IMG/VR virus record: IMGVR_UViG_3300027985_000661
Location: 32,403-96,402 of that record
Direction: 5' to 3' (one strand)
DNA from: a virus
DNA length: 64,000 bases
Shown: positions 50,223 to 58,057 of the stretch, in pieces
How the letters are laid out: every line of letters begins with the position of its first letter
Position numbering within the stretch: position 1 is the first letter of the stretch
The notes under the pieces: generated by a model
The model's database searches: none
Told to the model about the DNA's origin: nothing
What the model saw: the letters and a program-made list of their open reading frames with translations, nothing else
Position numbers and translations under genes: made by a program

Positions 50223-51515
50223 TTATGTATTTTTATTTTTTCTTTTATTTATAATACTTTTATATTTTTTGGTAGTAATGAACTTCCAATTTTTATCTTC
50301 TTTTATAGTGTCTTTACAAGAGTCTAAATTTATAGAAACTGTTATATTTCTATTTTCAGTATTATATATATAGTATCTTTTTTCTGGTTTTTCTACTTTA
50401 GTTACTTTTTTATTTTTAGTAACATTTACAGGCTTTGTATTTTTAACTAGCCTTCTCATTTTTCGATTTGCACCTTCACTGCTATTCATTACTGGTAAGG
50501 AATCATAGTAACCATTACCTGCTTTTTTCGCATCTTTCCATGCTTTTTTCGTGCAGTATTCCCATTCTTTATCTTTTGATATTAATATATCTGCGTTTTT
50601 TCTTGAAGTTCTAATACAATTAACTCCTTTAACTAGACATACTAATGATTTTGGGTTTTTAGTAATTTTTCTTTTACTTTTTTCATTTTTTAAAGTGGTA
50701 TAATCAATGTAATCGCATTTTATTTTTGTACCCTTATCTTTATTATAAAGGGCTAACATTTTGTTATATTTCCCTTTAAACAAGTCTTTTAAAATGTCTT
50801 TTTCTTCAGTATGCGTAGTTTTCGGGTCCAAATATTTTAAAATCCCTACTACAGAACTAAGTCTTTTTGGGTTATTTACATTTTCGTATTTTTTACCCAA
50901 ATTTAGTTTATTTGTAGTTTCTTTTTTATTAGTAAAATTAGGTTTAGAAGTATAAATCCATTCTTCTAATTTAGGGTATCTTCTTTTCCAATATTTAGGA
51001 CGTTGACCATAGTCTTCCACTACATACCCAAGCAGCATTTTTAGCCTCTCCATTAAATCTGGGTTTATCTTTTTTTTAAGCTTATCTAATGGGGATTCTT
51101 TTTTAAGTACAGAATATTTGTATAAAGCTAAATAATCGTTTGTTTGTACTTCTGCGTACTCTTCATCTACTACTATAAAAATAGTATTATGTTTGCTAAT
51201 TTCTTTTTTTAACTCTTTAAGAGTAGGGGTGTAATTAAGGTCTATATGTTCTAAAGGAGATAAGTATTTTTTACCCTCTTTATTTGTATCGTATAGTTTT
51301 AACATTCGTTGAGTTTCCCTAGCCGTCTTAATGTTTAATTTATGTAGCATATTTCCAGCAACTATACTATTAGCTACTTTTTTAGCTTTTTTTCTTTTAG
51401 CTTTTTTTACTTTTCTATTTTCAGATAGCGTATTGTTTTTTTTAGATGCGGTAGTATTTAAGTGCTCCAGCTCCGCCACTTTTTGTATCTTTGCGAATTT
51501 AGCCTTCATTGCCAT
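50223..51515 (-). CDS. Hypothetical Lys-rich protein
   Basis: I start at MAMKAKFAKIQKVAEL; an upstream in-frame ATG at 51563 would run through the tRNA-like element and is rejected. The 430-residue protein is very basic, with a Lys/Arg run (RKVKKAKRKKAKKVAN) near the N-terminus and a second near the C-terminus. It contains FIVVDEEYAEVQTNDYLALYK. No enzyme motif is recognised. Nucleic-acid binding is possible from charge alone. Confidence 0.5.
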   Translation of the reverse strand: MAMKAKFAKIQKVAELEHLNTTASKKNNTLSENRKVKKAKRKKAKKVANSIVAGNMLHKLNIKTARETQRMLKLYDTNKEGKKYLSPLEHIDLNYTPTLKELKKEISKHNTIFIVVDEEYAEVQTNDYLALYKYSVLKKESPLDKLKKKINPDLMERLKMLLGYVVEDYGQRPKYWKRRYPKLEEWIYTSKPNFTNKKETTNKLNLGKKYENVNNPKRLSSVVGILKYLDPKTTHTEEKDILKDLFKGKYNKMLALYNKDKGTKIKCDYIDYTTLKNEKSKRKITKNPKSLVCLVKGVNCIRTSRKNADILISKDKEWEYCTKKAWKDAKKAGNGYYDSLPVMNSSEGANRKMRRLVKNTKPVNVTKNKKVTKVEKPEKRYYIYNTENRNITVSINLDSCKDTIKEDKNWKFITTKKYKSIINKRKNKNT

Positions 51516-51556
51516 AATATATATATTTAAGTTTAAAATAAGGATATTATATCCTA

Positions 51557-51620
51557 GGGGCATTGCTGGGTTCGAACCAGCCTGCTAAATATCTATTTAG
51601 TTTTCTCCTCTGAAATGCCT
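51557..51620 (-). tRNA. Short tRNA-like gene or pseudo-tRNA
   Basis: About 64 nt on the minus strand. The T-arm is canonical, GCTGG-TTCGAAC-CCAGC, next to acceptor strand AATGCCC pairing with AGGCATT (six of seven pairs). The anticodon arm is CTAAAT-AGAT-ATTTAG, a 6-bp stem with a loop too small for a normal anticodon, and no proper D-arm is visible. It is shorter than a standard tRNA by about 10 nt. Confidence 0.5.
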
Positions 51621-51651
51621 ATGGTATTAAAAATTAAATTTCAAACTTAAA

Positions 51652-52794
51652 TTAGGGTATGCCATACCCTGCCGCACAAATTCTTAAAATACGAGGGATT
51701 CTTTCGTCATCCTTAGTATTTAATGTTAGTATTCTACCTACTATTTCAGTATTAATAGCAATGTTTCTGCTATTAAAAAATTCTTCAAATGATATTAAAT
51801 TAGTAGTAGTGATAGATTTTAAAGTGGATATATTAATTTCAGTTTTTTTAAAAGACCGATTAATATATTCATTAATAGCCAATTTGTATTGTACTACATT
51901 TTCTTTAAAATTAGATTGTAAAATAACTTTATAATCATTTAACCTTTCTTTGAATGTCAAATGGTCGTTATTTTTAAGCTCCCAACCTTTAAAATTAACT
52001 TCTTTTATAAAATCAAAAAAGAATTCATAAGCTGTGTTAATTTCATTTCCTATACTCTTTTTTTTAGCGTTAACTAACTCTGCCATATATAGCTCTCCTA
52101 CATTTTTAGCGCGATTATTAACTTTAAAAGCGCGAGGAATCGCGCTCTCAAAGATTTCATCTAGAGTTAATACAGTTTTATTTAAACTGTACCAATGTTT
52201 TTTAATTACAATTTTGTTAGATTTGATACTAACATAATTAACATTGTTATATAACGCTTTCACTAGTCTTTTTAATTTTTTTTTATCTGTATTTAACATG
52301 GTGAAATGCTTTTTGTTTATATAACTATTTGATAATATAGAAGGATCCCCCAGTAATCCGGGGGACCTTGCTCTACTTATAGGTATAATTAAGGAAGCAA
52401 TGCTATCTAAATTAGCTTTGTTTTCCTTTGTTATTACGTCATTTTTTATATATACTAAGGTATACATTGTAGGTAATGACATTTTCGGACTAATTAAAGT
52501 ATCTTTATTTTTATAAACATACTTTTTATTTTTAATGGCTGTACAATACTTTGGAGTTCTATTAAGGATGCCATCCCTATATTCCGAAAGAGAATCAGTA
52601 ACTTCCTGTTTCTCAACATCCAAAGTATTTTTAATAACCTCTACTTTTTTAATTACAATTTCTTCAGTTTTAGTTTCTGTTATTGTAATTTCATCTTCTT
52701 TAGATATATTTTCATAAACATTATCTAAAATAAGGCCTAATAAAACGCCTAATGTAAAGATTATGATTTTAAAAAATACTTTCTTTTTATACAT
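51652..52794 (-). CDS. Membrane-anchored hypothetical protein
   Basis: A 380-residue protein with one N-terminal transmembrane segment (FFKIIIFTLGVLLGLILDNV, residues about 7-26), a short Glu/Lys-rich linker and a large soluble domain presumably outside the cytoplasm. Later, NKAKKSIG- and LTFKERLNDYKVILQSN-like helices are seen. No motif recognised. AAATCAAAC precedes the start. Confidence 0.55.
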   Translation of the reverse strand: MYKKKVFFKIIIFTLGVLLGLILDNVYENISKEDEITITETKTEEIVIKKVEVIKNTLDVEKQEVTDSLSEYRDGILNRTPKYCTAIKNKKYVYKNKDTLISPKMSLPTMYTLVYIKNDVITKENKANLDSIASLIIPISRARSPGLLGDPSILSNSYINKKHFTMLNTDKKKLKRLVKALYNNVNYVSIKSNKIVIKKHWYSLNKTVLTLDEIFESAIPRAFKVNNRAKNVGELYMAELVNAKKKSIGNEINTAYEFFFDFIKEVNFKGWELKNNDHLTFKERLNDYKVILQSNFKENVVQYKLAINEYINRSFKKTEINISTLKSITTTNLISFEEFFNSRNIAINTEIVGRILTLNTKDDERIPRILRICAAGYGIP

Positions 52795-52819
52795 GTTTGA
52801 TTTTTAAGTTTTTATAACT

Positions 52820-53045
52820 TACGATAATCTCTCCTAGTTATCATTGAGCCCCTTTTCAATTTACTGGCGTTATGGTTTCCACCTAGGGGAACGAACATGG
52901 TATCGTATCAGCTTGCTTTTTCATGTTACTTACTAGGCAAGAACCTTTCGTCTCGTGCTCCGCTGCTCGCTTTTTTCTACTATAGCAGGCTATGCCTTTT
53001 TCTTAGTACAGTGGCCGACAGGCATATACGTTACGCTATAATATA
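52820..53045 (-). ncRNA. Candidate structured non-coding RNA
   Basis: A gene-free stretch between a stop at 53052 and a start at 52794, clearly richer in G and C than its surroundings. Self-complementary words: GGCATA with TATGCC near 52993-53030, AACATG with CATGTT (about 52895-52926) extended by CCTAG/CTAGG across an internal loop, and GATAA/TTATC near 52822-52840. No open frame of length. It matches no RNA family I know. Confidence 0.4.
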
Positions 53046-53051
53046 GTTTGA

Positions 53052-53528
53052 TTAAGAATTTAAGATATATGTAATTGCATCAAATATTGATCTTTTTTGC
53101 AATTTTAACATTTGAATTTTATCTTTGTATTCTTTTTGTCTTAATTCAAAGAAGTCTATCTCCTTAACAAAAGGGTTGAATTTTCTGTACGCTTCATATT
53201 CCCTATCAAAAGGGCTATAATTATAAGCGGTCTCTACCCATTCTTCATCAAAGCTTTTTTTGAATTTATGAAAATGTAGTTTTAAACTTATATAGCTTCG
53301 TTGTTCTTTGCAATAATTACAATTACAAGAATTATACTTACTCTTACTATTAAAATAAAAACAATTCCTATCTTCCATATTAAAATTGTACTGTACTTCC
53401 AATTTTCTTTTTTTATCTTTTCTTTTTTGGGATAGTTCTTTTATTATTCTAATTGATTCTTCAGAGTTTTCTTCAAATTCTTTTCTTGCTTTTAATTTTG
53501 CTAATAGAACTACATTAACTAAACTCAT
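53052..53528 (-). CDS. Hypothetical protein with Cys cluster
   Basis: A 158-residue basic protein. CNCNYCKEQ at about residues 68-76 could bind a metal. N-terminal helix LAKLKARKEFEENSEES, C-terminal helix. It is 2 nt upstream of nothing obvious in sequence terms but starts 3 nt after the stop of 53531-53944, so the two are co-translated. Confidence 0.5.
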   Translation of the reverse strand: MSLVNVVLLAKLKARKEFEENSEESIRIIKELSQKRKDKKRKLEVQYNFNMEDRNCFYFNSKSKYNSCNCNYCKEQRSYISLKLHFHKFKKSFDEEWVETAYNYSPFDREYEAYRKFNPFVKEIDFFELRQKEYKDKIQMLKLQKRSIFDAITYILNS

Positions 53529-53530
53529 TT

Positions 53531-53944
53531 TTATGATTTAATGCTTTTTAAAAAGCTTTCTAAAGCATTAAAATCGGATTTCTTACTTCCGGTAGTCATT
53601 GCTTTATCGAAAAGTTCATTTAATTTAGCTAGTTTTTCTTCAATCTTTTTGCGAGATTTAATTTTTTCATCGCTATATTGAGAAATAGCTACTGTTTCTT
53701 CGCCATCTCCAAGTTGATTGTGAACTACTTTATCTGGTTTTTTTGTAGCGGCCAGGTCGCTTTCTAATTTTAAAATAGCCTCTTCTGCTTTATCAAATAA
53801 AATTGATAATTCATTTTGCAAAGAAGCTAAATATGTATTCTTTTTTTCATTGAATACTACTCCGGACGCATCGTTGTTATTGTCTGCGTTTTTTTTGAAA
53901 TCTACAAATTGTTGATGGATAGACTTTGTTTTATCTTTTGACAT
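53531..53944 (-). CDS. Hypothetical helical protein
   Basis: A 137-residue protein, mostly coiled coil (LQNELSILFDKAEEAILKLE), ending FNALESFLKSIKS. Probably a small oligomeric or scaffold protein. No known domain. It follows a 3-way-junction RNA candidate in the gap upstream. Confidence 0.55.
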   Translation of the reverse strand: MSKDKTKSIHQQFVDFKKNADNNNDASGVVFNEKKNTYLASLQNELSILFDKAEEAILKLESDLAATKKPDKVVHNQLGDGEETVAISQYSDEKIKSRKKIEEKLAKLNELFDKAMTTGSKKSDFNALESFLKSIKS

Positions 53945-53991
53945 ACTTTATCTTTTTAAAATTGTAACTTTATTTTTAGAATAGTAAAAGA

Positions 53992-54085
53992 GGGCCTAAC
54001 CTCTTATGTAAATCGCGCTATTTACACGGGTACGTTCAGCTTTTCCTTTAAGGGAGAACAGTCCATATCCAAGATCATTAGGCCC
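53992..54085 (-). ncRNA. Candidate three-way-junction RNA or large terminator
   Basis: On the minus strand, closing helix GGGCCTAA/TTAGGCCC (8 bp; 54078-54085 with 53992-53999) encloses two hairpins: GTTC...GAAC with CCTT-TAA-AGG inside, and GTAAAT-AGCGCG-ATTTAC. TCTTTTAC follows the closing helix. It lies between two genes with nothing else in the gap. It might be an intrinsic terminator with a complex stem, a leader regulator, or a small RNA. Confidence 0.45.
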
Positions 54086-54092
54086 GTAGTTT

Positions 54093-54542
54093 TTATCCCA
54101 ATTTTTCGTTTAATAACTCACAAAATTGAGAAAGTTCTTCTAATTTCTTAATTGCACGCATAGTGGCATTACGCATGCTTGTGTTGAAATCTTTTGCATA
54201 AGCTTCGGCTACTGCCGCATCTCCTGCCCAAACATTTGGTCCCATAGCAATTTTAGTTTGGTCTAATGGGATTTCGATTTCTTCAATTCCTTTGGCAGCG
54301 TTTTCGCCTTCATGCACCGGTTTTCCATCTTCTCTTACATGAACCCCTACTATTTTTAAAGCAGTGTTTGCATCATTAATTGATACTGCTTTTACCATAA
54401 ATCTTTCAACTGTAGCAAATACTAAAGATCCTGGTTGAAGTAATTTGACACCTTCGTCATCTTTTGTATGTGTTCTTACTGTGAAAATTACTTGAGTACA
54501 GTGAATTCCTGTTACGTTTTGAAATGGAGTGTTAGTAACCAT
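54093..54542 (-). CDS. Hypothetical protein
   Basis: A 149-residue protein with a beta-rich N-terminus (GIHCTQVIFTVRTHTKD, LLQPGSLVFATVERFMVKAV) and a helical C-terminus (NATMRAIKKLEELSQFCELL). It looks less Lys-biased than its neighbours. It overlaps 54532-54906 by 11 nt. The function is unknown; an OB-like fold is conceivable but not shown. Confidence 0.55.
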   Translation of the reverse strand: MVTNTPFQNVTGIHCTQVIFTVRTHTKDDEGVKLLQPGSLVFATVERFMVKAVSINDANTALKIVGVHVREDGKPVHEGENAAKGIEEIEIPLDQTKIAMGPNVWAGDAAVAEAYAKDFNTSMRNATMRAIKKLEELSQFCELLNEKLG

Positions 54543-54906
54543 AATTTTGATTTTTTAAAATGTTATTTAATAGTAAAAATTTTTCTTGTTTCGAGTTGCT
54601 ATATATCTCTTTGATTTCAACTCTAGAAGAAAGAATGTCTTTCTTATAATCTATAATAGGATAAAGTAATCTATACCAATTCCTGCTAAATATTTCTTTT
54701 GTTTCCCTATCGAATATTGAAGCTAAGGGTTTCCAATAATATGTAGCTTGGCCTTTTAATAGCACTTTAAAGAAGTAAAAATTATATATTTTTTTTACAT
54801 TAAGTAATTCAATTAATACTCCTCCTATTTTTTCTGTTTTATCTACCCCACCTATTATATAAGTAGGTATAGAAGTTTCACTTGAGATAATTTTATATTT
54901 TTTCAT
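54532..54906 (-). CDS. Hypothetical protein
   Basis: A 124-residue protein starting MKKYKIISSETSIPTYIIGG, beta-rich at first and then basic. No recognised domain. It is the first gene after the strong terminator at 54918-54967, so it likely has its own promoter within the terminator-to-start gap or is transcribed by read-through. Confidence 0.5.
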   Translation of the reverse strand: MKKYKIISSETSIPTYIIGGVDKTEKIGGVLIELLNVKKIYNFYFFKVLLKGQATYYWKPLASIFDRETKEIFSRNWYRLLYPIIDYKKDILSSRVEIKEIYSNSKQEKFLLLNNILKNQNYGY

Positions 54907-54917
54907 TTTTCTGAAGT

Positions 54918-54967
54918 TAAAAAAGGGGAGAACACTAGTTATGTCCGATAAAAGTGATGGCTCCCCC
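54918..54967 (-). terminator. Strong rho-independent terminator
   Basis: On the minus strand, GGGGAG...CTCCCC at the base, with inner CACT/AGTG pairing, is followed by TTTTTT. It shows that the gene-free stretch upstream (to 56035) is transcribed leftwards and ended here. Confidence 0.8.
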
Positions 54968-56035
54968 TATGTTATTCGATTTTCAGTTTTTTGAGTTATA
55001 TTACCTCTTCAAATTTTGTTCTTGTTACGAATTAATCGTTTAAGGCGTTTGCCCATAAAATATGTAAATTAAAAAATTACTCGATTTAAATGTTTATAGC
55101 ATGACTTGTAGGGATCTTGTTGATCTGGTTTAAATAAAATATAATAATTTTTCTCTATAATGTGCTGACTTTACACCATTAGACACCTATGCGAATGCCC
55201 TTAAAGATTCGAATTTCTCCGCCTGCTTTTCTTTTTTAGATATTATTATTATTTTTTAAATACTAGTCTGTAATTATTCGTCAATATATTATTACCTACT
55301 ATATAAAAGGTGGGATTTAAACTCTTTATACCCAACACATTTGGTAAACCAAGTGTTAGTCACGACGGTACCATAAGATACAAAATGCTTCGTTCACTTG
55401 CATACTTTTATATATTTACTATAAAATTTAAATTTTTTCATTCTTTGTTCCCTACTAACTTCTTTTTTAAAAAGAAATACTATATTACTTACGTTGTTAC
55501 ATAATATATTATTTACTTTACGCTTTTGGAGAACGGTTATATCTAGACTTACTTGCTTAAAGCTTTCTCATCTTAACCAAAATACCATTAAATAAAATAT
55601 CTATTCTAAATTTGTATCAATACAACCTACAATGTTCTTTTATTCTTATACATCCTACTCCCGACTATACTATATATAAAAACTTTTGGACAGTTTCTAG
55701 TCGCATTCAACAGGCTATCTTTCAAGCTTTTCCCTTAAGTAGTTGAAATATATAGTTTTAAGAGATATAGTTTACCTTCCTCCGTCATCCAAATGCGTAT
55801 TTAAATCTCCTCTCGGAATCATTTACTCTATACTATCTGCCGATTTAGTATAAATTCATGCCCTGAGTATCTTAGATAAAGAATAAAATAAGTATTGTTA
55901 CCAGACTTGCACTGGCCCTACCTCCTTGTTACAATTTATGAATTATTTTAATAATAATATTCCTATTTACTTGTTTACTTCGCTAATCAGTGCAGCGAAG
56001 CCTAACATATGGCACATTAGGTTTTTGGATATTCT
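54968..56035 (-). other. Gene-free region, probably transcribed non-coding RNA
   Basis: A stretch of 1.07 kb with no credible gene. Minus-strand structures: hairpin CTTCGCT...AGCGAAG (55978-56000) and CCTAA...TTAGG (56001-56021) just after the ANL gene stop; ATACTA/TAGTAT hairpin (about 55830-55851); CGACTA/TAGTCG group-I-P7-like pair (55662-55667 with 55698-55703); a T-arm-like CCAG-TGCAAGT-CTGG near 55899-55913; and AACAC-TTGG-TTTA-CCAA-GTGTT near 55335-55358. A plus-strand 64-residue frame at 55310 looks spurious. The region ends in the terminator at 54918. Confidence 0.5.
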
Positions 56036-57685
56036 TTAAAAATAGCGCGAATCTACTTTTTTATAATTTTTTCTAATAATTCCATCAGGGTTTGTATATG
56101 GGTACACGTTTCCTAATTTTGAGTAGTTGTCCACATATTTATTTATTCTCCCTTTTAGAGTTTTTAGTTCCATCATCACTTCAGTAGGGGAAAGCTCTTT
56201 ACTTTCTCCATAACTAAAGTCAGGCTCTACGATTAAAATAAGCTCAGGTTCTCCGTTTTTATTTGTACCTACTATGATAGTAGCACTTTTTACAAGCGGT
56301 TCTCTATATGCTATATCTAATATTTTTTGAGTTTGCACTGTTTTACCTTCTGAAGTAAGATACATTGATATATTCTTACCCAAAAGATATAAAGCGCCAT
56401 TTTTAGCATAGCCTATGTCTCCTGTTCTTAATTTTCCTACATAATTTTCATTTAATAAGAAGTTCTTTCTAGTGTGATCGGATGTTAAATATCCATCTGC
56501 CATATCTACACATTCTATAAAAACTTCCCCAATTTCACTTTCTGTATCTTCGCTTATAGTTATTTTATCCTCAATTTTAGGAATAATACCTATATTTTTT
56601 GGTAAATAAAAATAAGATTTTTTGCCTACATATGTTGCAACTTCTGTCATTGTATATAATACAGTATATTTGACTTTAATTGCGTTTAATATGCCTCTTC
56701 TTTTTATTTTACCATTAATGAAAATTTCTTTTAATTTTAATCCAAAACGTTTTTTGAATTCTTTTAAAACTAATAAATGTCTTAAAGGTTTCCAGAACCT
56801 TAGTAGTGGTGTTACCTCCCTTTCGAGAGCAGTTAAAATGTATTCTAATTTTTCCGCATTGATATACATTTGATCCACGTTTTTATTTTCCATACTTTTT
56901 AATATGGTATAATAATCTAAAGGATCCCCTATTATTACTTTCGCTCCCTTTAGCATAGGTATAATAATACCATTTGTAATATCGTAAAGTGAATTAAAAG
57001 GTTCAAAAGTTATAAATGTATCTTTGATTTTATGAGAGTCATCTTCTATTACTGTCCTTAGTCCTCTATAAATAGAGTGGTGGGATATTTTAGAAGCGTT
57101 GAACACACCTTTACTAATTCCATTATGAAATATAATACCATAATATTCTATTTTTTTAGGTGTAATGAATTCATTTTTAATAGGGATGGTTTCTTTGTTT
57201 TCCCATAATTTTTCTGTATTAATAAGATCTTTGAGCTCATTAAAGATTTTATCATAAGTTCTTATGGTACTTATATTCCCCATTTTATAATTAATTCCTT
57301 TTACAATAACATTTAATGTTTTAGGATTAATTGTTAATGTATTTCCTTCATTAGGGTTTTCCAATGCTTCTTCTGAAAGAAGTAATCTTTTAGAAGAACT
57401 TGGTTCAGCTACTGCCAATTTAGCTAGACTATCTGATTTAGGTTCTGTATTATCTAAAATAGTAAAATTAATTCCGTAACTTAAACATGCTATTATAGAT
57501 GCAGTCCCTACTAAAGGGTCGTCTGTTAAAATGGCAACTAAATCTTTAGAATCTATATCTAAGGATTGAAATAAATCTGAATATGTTTTCGCCCTAACTA
57601 ATATTTGTTTTCCAGTAATAGGTACTCCATCCTTCCCTATTATTGCAATATTATTAGATATTTCTCTTAAATATTTTTTGAACAT
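56036..57685 (-). CDS. ANL-superfamily adenylate-forming enzyme-like protein
   Basis: A 549-residue protein with the ANL layout of acyl-CoA synthetases and NRPS adenylation domains: YTMTE at 344-348 (A5), ADGYLTSDHTRKNF (A6 area), RTGDIGYAKNGALYLLGK at 420-437 (A7/A8), and a C-terminal subdomain with LVKSATIIVGTNKNGEPELI. The P-loop (usually SGTTGxPKG) is degraded to IIFHNGISKGVF at 184-195. The A10 lysine (GKxxR) is missing (NPDGIIRKN). Substrate unknown. Genes of this kind are uncommon in phages. It may be a regulator or carrier-type protein rather than an active ligase. Confidence 0.8.
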   Translation of the reverse strand: MFKKYLREISNNIAIIGKDGVPITGKQILVRAKTYSDLFQSLDIDSKDLVAILTDDPLVGTASIIACLSYGINFTILDNTEPKSDSLAKLAVAEPSSSKRLLLSEEALENPNEGNTLTINPKTLNVIVKGINYKMGNISTIRTYDKIFNELKDLINTEKLWENKETIPIKNEFITPKKIEYYGIIFHNGISKGVFNASKISHHSIYRGLRTVIEDDSHKIKDTFITFEPFNSLYDITNGIIIPMLKGAKVIIGDPLDYYTILKSMENKNVDQMYINAEKLEYILTALEREVTPLLRFWKPLRHLLVLKEFKKRFGLKLKEIFINGKIKRRGILNAIKVKYTVLYTMTEVATYVGKKSYFYLPKNIGIIPKIEDKITISEDTESEIGEVFIECVDMADGYLTSDHTRKNFLLNENYVGKLRTGDIGYAKNGALYLLGKNISMYLTSEGKTVQTQKILDIAYREPLVKSATIIVGTNKNGEPELILIVEPDFSYGESKELSPTEVMMELKTLKGRINKYVDNYSKLGNVYPYTNPDGIIRKNYKKVDSRYF

Positions 57686-57978
57686 AGTTTTTTGTTTTTG
57701 ATTGAATATTCCATAGAAACTCCTATAGTAGGATCTCCTATTTTAAGAGAAATTTCAAGATCGTTTTCTTGACTTTTTAAAATGACTTTTCCGTTTTTTA
57801 TCTGTCTTATTTTTGAAATTAAGCTTAATTTTATAGAATCATAGTAAAAGAAATTGGTAGTGTCATTTTCTTTATATTCATCGGGATCTGTAGAGCTGAT
57901 TAGCGCGAGTTCTTGCATTACAAATCCTAATACTATTCTTTCTATCCTTTTATTGCTTATAACGTCTCCTTTTTTCAT
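57667..57978 (-). CDS. Small hypothetical protein
   Basis: A 103-residue beta/alpha protein (IERIVLGFVMQELALIS, then KLSLISKIRQIKNGKVILKS). It overlaps the ANL gene by 19 nt, so the pair is likely co-translated. No known domain. Confidence 0.5.
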   Translation of the reverse strand: MKKGDVISNKRIERIVLGFVMQELALISSTDPDEYKENDTTNFFYYDSIKLSLISKIRQIKNGKVILKSQENDLEISLKIGDPTIGVSMEYSIKNKKLCSKNI

Positions 57979-57981
57979 ATT

Positions 57982-58026
57982 AATAAAAATGATAGGCCTT
58001 AAAGCCTGTTAAACAATAAGGCCTAC
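57982..58026 (-). terminator. Terminator hairpin
   Basis: On the minus strand TAGGCCTTA-TTGTTTAACAGGCTT-TAAGGCCTA is followed by TCATTTTTATT. It closes the 58058-59962 unit just before the small gene at 57978. Confidence 0.75.
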
Positions 58027-58057
58027 CATAGGCCAGTTATTTTACAATAACTTTATA

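Noticed and set aside
52335-52370. GGATCCCCCAG...CGGGGGA hairpin as terminator
   Set aside because: It is inside the 380-residue coding frame and has no T tract in either direction.
55310-55504. Plus-strand 64-residue frame
   Set aside because: It runs against all neighbours, starts at GTG, is Phe/Lys/Tyr-rich from AT bias, and covers minus-strand hairpins.
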